The notes under the pieces were generated by a model that was given only the letters and a program-made list of their open reading frames with translations, made no database searches and had not been told where the DNA came from. Position numbers and translations under genes: made by a program. Shown piece after piece: positions 57,776 to 64,000 of a DNA stretch of 64,000 nt. Origin of the DNA: APNM01 sp040361335 (lineage in GTDB: Bacteria; Pseudomonadota; Gammaproteobacteria; Nevskiales; Salinisphaeraceae); contig NZ_APNM01000003.1 in assembly GCF_040361335.1 (NCBI RefSeq), positions 180,428-244,427 of the forward strand, written 5' to 3'. Every line of letters starts with the position of its first letter. Within the stretch, counting starts at the first letter, position 1.

Positions 57776-60700
57776 ATGGCGCAGGTAAAGCAAGTCACGG
57801 CGGAGGGGCTGCACTGGGTTCGGGAGGAACTCGGCATCAGCCTGGAACGCGTCCGCAGCCTCGTCGAGGGCTATCTGGAGGCGCCGGCCAACCCGTTGCC
57901 GCTGCAGCGCAGCCTGGTGGAACTGCACCAGATCCGCGGCACCCTGCGCATGATCCAGTGCGACGGCGCGGCGCTGCTCGCCGAGGAAATGAAGGGGGCC
58001 GTCCAGGATCTGCTGGCCGACGTCGACAACGCCCCGGAGAAGGCCTTCGAGGTCCTGCTCGGGGCCACCCTGCAACTATCCGACTACCTCGACGTGCTCG
58101 CCGCCGGCGAGCGCGACAATGCCCTGGTCTTTCTGCCCCTGATCAACGAGTTGCGCGTGGCACGGGGGGCCGGTGTCCTCAGCGAGAGCGTGCTGTTCGC
58201 CCGCTATGCGCAACTGGAGACGCCGCCGGCCGATACCGAGGCCGAGATCGATGCCGAGGCCGTGCGGCGGCTTGCCGCGCAGCGCCTGCCGGCGTTCAAC
58301 GCCGCGCTGCTGCGGGTGCTCAGGGACCAGTCCCCCGCCGATTATCTCGGGCGGCTGTCCGGGATCGCCGAGGAAATGCAACGGACCGCCGGCGAGACCC
58401 GGGGCGGCCGCGTCTTCGGCGCGGCGGCCGGTCTGCTGGAGGCCGTCGGCGATGGCGGTGTGGGTCTGGAACTGGACGTCAAGCGCCTGCTGGGCCGGGT
58501 CGGCCAGTACCTGAAGGCCGTTGCCGAGGGCGACGACGAATCCCTGCGCGAGGCGCCCCAGGATCTGCTGTACGGGCTGGTCTACTTCGCCGGCGGCGCC
58601 GATTCCGACGGCGAGCGGGTGGCGGCGCTGCGGCGCGATTACCGGCTCGACGAACTGCTGCCCGATGCCGCGGCGCTGGATCGCCTGCGCGGCCGGCTGC
58701 GCGGTCCCAACACCGGCCTGGTGGCGAAGCTTTCCGCCGCCATCAAGGAAGACATCGAATCGGTCAAGAACAGCATCGACCTGGTGGTGCGCGCCGGCGA
58801 CCGCGCGGCGGTACGCATCGAGGACACGGTGGCCGCCACCCGCCGCATCGGTGACACGCTCGCGATGCTGGGCCTGGACATGCTGCAGCGGGTCGTGCTG
58901 AACCAGGCGCGGGCGATCGAGGGACTGGCCGAGGAGGGCGTCCGCGACCAGGACGCTTGGATGGAGGTCGCCCTGGCCCTGCTGCGGGTCGAGGAAAGCC
59001 TGGACAAGGCCCTGGCCCGGCACATGCGGGGACAGGCGGACGCGCCGGAAGCGGCCGGGGACGACGACACGCCGCACCACGAGATCGATACCGGCGGCGC
59101 GGCCATCTATCGCGAGGCCCTGGTCAATCTCTCGCGGGTCAAGACGCTGATCCCCGACTTCATCGACGCCGGCGAGCCGGCGCTGCTGTCGGAGGCGGCG
59201 CGCCTGCTGCGCGAGGTGGAAGCCGGTCTGCAGGTCCTGCAGCGCGACGACGGCGTGGCGTTGCTCGAACGCCTGCGGACGTTCGTGGCCAGCCGCGACA
59301 TGATCGAGGCCCGGACCCAGCCGGCGCGCATGTTGGCGCTCGCCGACGCCGTGGCCGGCGTCGAGTACTACCTGGAGGCGCTGGCCGCCGGCCAGGCGGA
59401 ACCGGCGGCGGCCTACGAACGCGCGGTTGACCGTATCGAGCGCCTGGGTAGTGCCTCCGCGGAGACCGTGGCCGTCGAGGAGACGTCTCCGGCGCCTTCG
59501 GGGGAAGCGGGCGAGACCGCCGATCCGGACGAGGTCGATCCCGAGATCCGCGACATCTTCCTGGAAGAGGCCGGCGAAGTCCTGGAAGCCCTGCGCCGGG
59601 ACGTTCCCGCCTGGTCCGGGAACCTGGGCGACACCGCGCGTCTCGCCGAGATCCGGCGCGCCTTCCACACCCTGAAAGGCAGCGGCCGCATGGCGGGGGC
59701 CGGCGACATCGGCGCGTTCGGCTGGTCGCTGGAGCGGCTCCTGAACCGATGCCTGGAGGGCGCCGTCGAGGCCGGCGCGGAGGTCGCCGCGACCGTGGGG
59801 CGCGCGGTGGAGGTGCTGCCGGGCCTGATCGAGGATTTCCGCGCCGGCCGGCGCCCGGAGGGGATCGCGCCGGTGATCGCCGAGGCCGACCGGTTGGCGG
59901 GTGTCGCCGGCGAAGGCGACGACGCCGGCCAATATGCCGAGAGCGAGCTTTTCCGGGTGTTCCGCGGCGACGCCCGCGGCCACATCGGGCATCTGCGCGA
60001 GGTGGCGGCGGAGACCCCGCCGGTGGCGGTCGCGACCGACACCGTCCGGGCCCTGCATACCCTCAAGGGCAGTTCCGAGGCGGTGCATGCCCAGGCCATC
60101 GCCCGCCTGGCGCGCGTCTTCGAGCATTATGCCGACGCCAGCCGCGCCGCCGGCCGTCCCTTCGACGTCGACGATCTGGCGCTGCTGGACGAGGCGGCGA
60201 CGGCCTTCGACGCCGCCATCGACGCCCTCGATCGCGGGAACGAGCCGGACGCGGCCGCCATCGACGCGCTCGCCGCACGGGTGGAGGCCGCGCGTGCCGG
60301 CTTGCCGCAGGAGGCGGTCGAGTCGGCCTCGGACGAGGCGCTGCGCGTCGTGTTCACGAACGAGGCCTGCGATCTCGTCGATGCGATCCAGGGGGCGCTC
60401 GACGATTGGCGGGCCAATCCCGCCGACGACCATCACCCGAGCGCCCTCAAGGCTATCTGCCACAAACTCAAGGGCAGTGCCCGCACCGCCGAGGCGCACG
60501 AGCTGGGCGAGGTCGCCCAGGCACTGGAACAACGCGCGGCCGGCTACATCGAGCCGGGGCGGCATCCCGACGCCGCCGAGTTCGACCGGCTCGAGCAAGT
60601 GGTGGACGGTCTCTACGACATGCTCGACGGACTGCGGCAGAGCGGCCGCGCCGGCGAGGCGGGGCCATTGCTGCGGATCCTCTCGGGGACCGCCGAGGGC

Positions 60701-63373
60701 GAGCGCGGGCCGCCCGCGGACACGACCGGGCCCGCGGAGGTCGATCAGGCGACGACCGTCGATGCGTCCGACGACGCGGGCGCGGTCGATGTCACGGAGA
60801 CCGGCGAATCCGCGACGCCGCCGACGGCCGGCGTTCCGGGGCCGGCAGAGGCGGCTGCTGACGGGGCGGACGCCGACGGTGACCGTGATGCCGCCGGACA
60901 CGACGGCGCCGACGAACCCGTGCCGGACGCGGACGTGCCGGCGACGGAGGATTCGGATGCCGACGAGGCCGATCCCGAGGTGCTGGCGATATTCACCGCC
61001 GAGGCCGGTGAACTCATGGAGGCCCTCGAGAGCGACCTGGAACGCTGGCGGCTCGCCCCGGACGACGACGAGCCGCGCGAGGCCCTGATGCGGACCCTGC
61101 ACACGCTCAAGGGCAGCGCACGCATGGCCGGCGTCGAGTCGATCGGCGACGAGTGTCACGAGCTGGAGACCCGCCTCGCCGGCGCCGGGCGCGCCGATGC
61201 CGACCATCTGGAACGTCTGCGGGAGGCGGCCGACGGTATCCACCGCACCCTGGACCTGCTGGCACGCGGCGAATCGCCGGCGCCGGAGACGGACGCCCTG
61301 CCGTCGACGGGCCCCGAGGACCGATTCCGGACCGGGGCCGCGTCCGCGTCCGGCGATGCGGATGCGGCGGATGCGACCGTGCCCGACGCCGTGGATGAGA
61401 CGGTCCCGCCCGCGCCGGCGGCCGCGGAACCGCCGTCACCGGAGAGCGATGCGCCGCGGGTGCCTGTCGAGTTCGACGAGCGGCTCTTCTGGGAGCCCGA
61501 GACCGAGGGCGCGGATACGCGGGCCGGCCTGCCCGAGACGGCGCGCGTGCCCGTCGCGCGTCTCGACGACATGCTCAACGAGGCCGGCGAGATCAGCATC
61601 GTGCGCGCGCGGCTGGCGCAGCAGAACGCCGAGCTCCAGTTCCAGTTGCGCGAGATGCAGCAGACCACCAGCCGCCTGCGCGAACAGTTGCGGAAGCTGG
61701 ACATGGAGACCGAGGCCCAGATCCTGGCCCGGCACGAGCCCGAGACCAACCGCTACGACGCCGAGTTCGATCCGCTGGAGATGGACCGCTACTCGGCCCT
61801 GCACGAGCTCTCGCGCGGTCTCGCGGAGAGCGCCACCGACCTGGCCAGCCTGCACGGTTCGATGTCCGACCTGGCCGAGCAGGACGAATCCCTGCTGGTG
61901 CAGCAGTCCCGGATCAACACCAGTCTCCAGCAGGGCCTGATGCGGACCCTGATGGTGCCCTTCTCCCGCCAGACCCAGCGGCTGGAGCGCATCGTGCGTC
62001 AGGTGGCGCGCGAGCACGGCCGCGACGTGGGTCTCGAGTTGGACGGCGTCGAGGCCGAACTCGACCGCAACGTGCTGGAACGCATCGTCGCGCCCATGGA
62101 ACACCTGCTGCGCAATGCCGTGGTTCACGGTATCGAGCCCGGTCCGGACCGGGTCGAGGCCGGCAAGCCGCGTACCGGCACCATCGGCGTGCGCCTGTTC
62201 CGCGAAGGCACCCAGCTCGTCGTGGAAGTGCGCGACGACGGTCGCGGCCTGGACACGGCCGCCATCCGCGACAAGGCGGTGGAGATGGGCTTGCTGGCGT
62301 CGGACGCCGGTCTCGGGGATGCCGATCTCGCCCAGTTCATCTTCGAGCCGGGATTCTCCACCGCGCGCGAGCTGACGCAGACGGCGGGCCGCGGCGTCGG
62401 CCTGGACGTGGTGAACGCGGAGATCAAGCAGCTCGGTGGCACCCTGACCGTGGACTCGGGTGCCGGCGCCGGCACCCGATTCACCATCCGCCTGCCGCTG
62501 ACCCTGGCCATCAGCCAGGCGCTCCTGGTGGAGGTCGGCGAGGAGCGCTACGCGGTGCCGCTGGGCAGTATCGAGGGTGTCACCCGGGCGCCGTACGCGG
62601 AGTTGGAGAAGCACCTGGATTCGCCCGAGGCGGGTTTCGAGTACGGCGGGCAGCACTACCGGGTGCGCAGCCTCGGCCAGTTGCTCGATGTGCCGAGCGC
62701 CGGCGGCGAGGGCGAGGAGGCACCGGTCAACGCGGCCGTGCTGCTGGTGCGCACCGGCGACCGCCGGACCGCGTTCGTGGTCGACGGCATGCTCGGCAGC
62801 CGCGAGATCGTGGTCAAGCCGGTGGGCCCTCAGGTCGCCACCGTGCCGGCCGTGGCCGGCGCCACCATCATGGCCGACGGCGAGGTGGTGCTGATCCTGG
62901 ATGTCGCCGCCCTGATGCAGATGCAGGTCCGCCGCGCCATGCGCGAGCGCGTGCCGGCGGAAGCGGTGGCCGCGCCCGCGGACGAGCGTCCGACGGTCAT
63001 GGTGGTGGACGACTCCATCACCATCCGGCGGGTGTCCGAACGTTTCCTGAGCCGGCACGGTTTCGCCGTGTCCACGGCGAAGGACGGCATGGACGCGCTC
63101 GCCAAGCTGCAGTCGCAGCCGCCGGACGTGGTGCTGCTGGATATCGAGATGCCGCGAATCGACGGCTTCGAGCTGGCGACCTACATGCGCAACAGCGAGA
63201 CCCTGAGGGATACGCCGATCATCATGATCACGTCCCGCAGCGGCGATAAGCACCGCCGCCGGGCCGAGGCCATCGGCGTCGACCGTTTCGTGACCAAGCC
63301 CTATCAGGAACAGGAACTGCTCGACGAGATCCGGTCGGTCCTCGGCACGGCGCAGGAGGCGTCCCGTGGCTGA
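57776..63373 (+). CDS. chpA: ChpA: multi-Hpt CheA-type histidine kinase with receiver
   Basis: Hub kinase of the Chp pathway, 1865 residues. Four histidine phosphotransfer domains carry HxLKGS-type sites with His at about 631 (AFHTLKGSGRMAG), 761 (LHTLKGSSEAVHA), 896 (CHKLKGSARTAEA) and 1109 (LHTLKGSARMAG); a degenerate Hpt-like domain at the N-terminus has LHQIRGTLRM near residue 51. Acidic linkers separate them. The CheA dimerisation and ATPase domains follow (N box HLLRNAVVHGIEPG, DDGRGLD, FEPGFSTARE, GRGVGLDVV), then a CheW domain and a C-terminal receiver with DDSITIRR, acceptor Asp in VVLLDIEMPRIDG and FVTKPY. P. aeruginosa ChpA is about 2470 residues with more Hpt-type domains, so this is a shorter form. 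It follows pilJ without pilK. Confidence 0.96.
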   Translation: MAQVKQVTAEGLHWVREELGISLERVRSLVEGYLEAPANPLPLQRSLVELHQIRGTLRMIQCDGAALLAEEMKGAVQDLLADVDNAPEKAFEVLLGATLQLSDYLDVLAAGERDNALVFLPLINELRVARGAGVLSESVLFARYAQLETPPADTEAEIDAEAVRRLAAQRLPAFNAALLRVLRDQSPADYLGRLSGIAEEMQRTAGETRGGRVFGAAAGLLEAVGDGGVGLELDVKRLLGRVGQYLKAVAEGDDESLREAPQDLLYGLVYFAGGADSDGERVAALRRDYRLDELLPDAAALDRLRGRLRGPNTGLVAKLSAAIKEDIESVKNSIDLVVRAGDRAAVRIEDTVAATRRIGDTLAMLGLDMLQRVVLNQARAIEGLAEEGVRDQDAWMEVALALLRVEESLDKALARHMRGQADAPEAAGDDDTPHHEIDTGGAAIYREALVNLSRVKTLIPDFIDAGEPALLSEAARLLREVEAGLQVLQRDDGVALLERLRTFVASRDMIEARTQPARMLALADAVAGVEYYLEALAAGQAEPAAAYERAVDRIERLGSASAETVAVEETSPAPSGEAGETADPDEVDPEIRDIFLEEAGEVLEALRRDVPAWSGNLGDTARLAEIRRAFHTLKGSGRMAGAGDIGAFGWSLERLLNRCLEGAVEAGAEVAATVGRAVEVLPGLIEDFRAGRRPEGIAPVIAEADRLAGVAGEGDDAGQYAESELFRVFRGDARGHIGHLREVAAETPPVAVATDTVRALHTLKGSSEAVHAQAIARLARVFEHYADASRAAGRPFDVDDLALLDEAATAFDAAIDALDRGNEPDAAAIDALAARVEAARAGLPQEAVESASDEALRVVFTNEACDLVDAIQGALDDWRANPADDHHPSALKAICHKLKGSARTAEAHELGEVAQALEQRAAGYIEPGRHPDAAEFDRLEQVVDGLYDMLDGLRQSGRAGEAGPLLRILSGTAEGERGPPADTTGPAEVDQATTVDASDDAGAVDVTETGESATPPTAGVPGPAEAAADGADADGDRDAAGHDGADEPVPDADVPATEDSDADEADPEVLAIFTAEAGELMEALESDLERWRLAPDDDEPREALMRTLHTLKGSARMAGVESIGDECHELETRLAGAGRADADHLERLREAADGIHRTLDLLARGESPAPETDALPSTGPEDRFRTGAASASGDADAADATVPDAVDETVPPAPAAAEPPSPESDAPRVPVEFDERLFWEPETEGADTRAGLPETARVPVARLDDMLNEAGEISIVRARLAQQNAELQFQLREMQQTTSRLREQLRKLDMETEAQILARHEPETNRYDAEFDPLEMDRYSALHELSRGLAESATDLASLHGSMSDLAEQDESLLVQQSRINTSLQQGLMRTLMVPFSRQTQRLERIVRQVAREHGRDVGLELDGVEAELDRNVLERIVAPMEHLLRNAVVHGIEPGPDRVEAGKPRTGTIGVRLFREGTQLVVEVRDDGRGLDTAAIRDKAVEMGLLASDAGLGDADLAQFIFEPGFSTARELTQTAGRGVGLDVVNAEIKQLGGTLTVDSGAGAGTRFTIRLPLTLAISQALLVEVGEERYAVPLGSIEGVTRAPYAELEKHLDSPEAGFEYGGQHYRVRSLGQLLDVPSAGGEGEEAPVNAAVLLVRTGDRRTAFVVDGMLGSREIVVKPVGPQVATVPAVAGATIMADGEVVLILDVAALMQMQVRRAMRERVPAEAVAAPADERPTVMVVDDSITIRRVSERFLSRHGFAVSTAKDGMDALAKLQSQPPDVVLLDIEMPRIDGFELATYMRNSETLRDTPIIMITSRSGDKHRRRAEAIGVDRFVTKPYQEQELLDEIRSVLGTAQEASRG

Positions 63374-63890
63374 CGCGGACACCCGGCCCCGCGAGCTGTT
63401 CGGTCACCTGCTGCCGCTGCAGGGCGTGAGCCTGCTGCTGCCGAAGCCGGCGGTGCTGGAGGTGCTGGGGCTGGACAGTGTCGCGTTGGATACCGAGGGG
63501 CCCAACTGGCTGCTGGGCTTTGCCGAGTGGCAGGGTCGGCGCCTGCCGGCGATCTCGATCGAGGCGCTGGCGGGGGAGTCGTTGCCGACGCGTTCCCGCC
63601 GGTCGCGACTGGTCGTGATCAACAGCCTGGGCACGCATCTGGAGAACGGGCTGTTCGCGGTGGTGATCCAGGGGTATCCGCATCTCACCGGTCTCAATCC
63701 GGCCGCCCTGCAGCGCCGTCCGGACCTGCCGCAGGACGCCGATGTCGCACTCTCGCGCGTGCGGCTGGCGAACACCGAGGCGATCATCCCCGACCTGGAG
63801 GCCATCGAGGCCCGCCTCGCCGAAGTGGTGGCCACGGTCGAGCAGGCGGCCGAGGCGGGGGGCGACTGGGAACCGCGGCCGATTTCCTGA
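63366..63890 (+). CDS. CheW-like protein, ChpC type
   Basis: A 174-residue CheW-fold protein overlapping the chpA stop by eight bases (GTG start). LLPLQGVSLLLPKPAVLEVLG and GPNWLLGFAEWQGRRLPAIS correspond to the two CheW halves. In P. aeruginosa the gene at this place after chpB is chpC; chpB (methylesterase) is missing here between chpA and this gene. Confidence 0.88.
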   Translation: MADADTRPRELFGHLLPLQGVSLLLPKPAVLEVLGLDSVALDTEGPNWLLGFAEWQGRRLPAISIEALAGESLPTRSRRSRLVVINSLGTHLENGLFAVVIQGYPHLTGLNPAALQRRPDLPQDADVALSRVRLANTEAIIPDLEAIEARLAEVVATVEQAAEAGGDWEPRPIS

Positions 63891-63901
63891 ATGGGCTCAG
63901 G

Positions 63902-63940
63902 TTAACCACAGAGGCGCACGGAGGCGCACGGAGACAAGAG
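63902..63940. repeat. Left arm of a CACAGAG-type element, cut by window end
   Basis: Starts TTAACCACAGAGGCGCACGG and repeats GGCGCACGGA with a 10-bp period, eleven bases after the chpC-like stop codon. It matches the reverse complement of the right arm at 11615-11654 almost base for base. The expected inverted partner would lie beyond base 64000. The remaining 60 bp show no gene. Confidence 0.8.
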
Positions 63941-64000
63941 TATTCCGGTTCGTCATCCCGTATATGGACTCCCCCGGTCAAGCAAGGCATGGGTGTCGTA

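Noticed and set aside
63784..63990. 68-codon leftward frame at the window end
   Set aside because: Overlaps the CheW-like gene and the CACAGAG array; Pro/Arg-rich shadow sequence.

Overview
The window is a GC-rich (by eye close to 70% G+C) chromosomal segment of a gammaproteobacterium. The evidence is gene order: recA-recX-alaS-lysC-csrA-tRNA-Ser-tRNA-Arg, uvrA/MFS/ssb, miaB-ybeZ-ybeY-ybeX-lnt, leuS-lptE, yggS-pilT-pilU, and pyrB-pyrR-yqgF-algH-tonB-gshB-pilG-pilH-pilI-pilJ-chpA, an order known from Pseudomonas aeruginosa. The divergence and the GC content would fit a Chromatiales/Ectothiorhodospiraceae-type organism, but that placement is inference. It swims or twitches with type IV pili, uses molybdate, and makes glutathione.

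Layout. 1-5405: DNA repair, alanyl-tRNA synthetase, aspartokinase and CsrA. 5411-6220: tRNA-Ser and tRNA-Arg followed by tandem repeats that each carry the tRNA-Arg 3' end. 6231-11456: an orphan MASE1-CHASE membrane sensor, a PAS-GGDEF-EAL protein and a SprT-like protease. 11460-12913: an orphan ketoacyl synthase III between two palindromic repeats. 12920-18727: uvrA, MFS exporter, ssb, quinone oxidoreductase. 18939-28765: tRNA and ribosome maturation, envelope lipoprotein assembly, leuS, lptE, rplM-rpsI. 28782-29228: a lower-GC four-helix-bundle (S23/IVP family) gene between inverted heptamer arrays. 29237-29650: tRNA-Gln with its own tRNA-echo repeats. 29652-32712: modE and modABC with a ModE box. 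32830-37601: MATE pump, class III cyclase, msrA, rpiA, yggS. 37725-41120: three PilT-family ATPases. 41238-43783: rimB-like protease, rimK and a desuccinylase-like hydrolase. 43964-46025: three secreted proteins of unknown function. 46376-50490: a translationally coupled pair of paralogous STAND-like ATPases with C-terminal helix-turn-helix segments. 50515-54763 pyrimidine/glutathione genes, and 55025-63890 the Chp/Pil chemosensory cluster.

The most unusual content is non-coding. Two repeat systems run through the window. (1) At least eleven intergenic sites hold imperfect tandem arrays with a short period of 7-10 bp, usually as facing inverted arms placed directly on stop codons or directly before start codons. 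The unit sequence differs between sites (ACAGGTT, ACGTAAA, GATGAAA, AGTTTCC, GRCACAGA, ACGCAGATT types) but the architecture is the same. Only one pair of arms encloses a gene, the S23/IVP-type four-helix-bundle protein, which suggests a mobile element family with gene-less derivatives. (2) Downstream of two unrelated tRNAs (Arg, Gln) lie repeats that carry a copy of the last 19 nt of that same tRNA, an inverted copy of its T-arm, and a common structured module ending GAGTAATC, whose hairpin shows compensatory changes between the two loci. All coordinates and motifs were read directly; family names rest on motif recognition without database searches.
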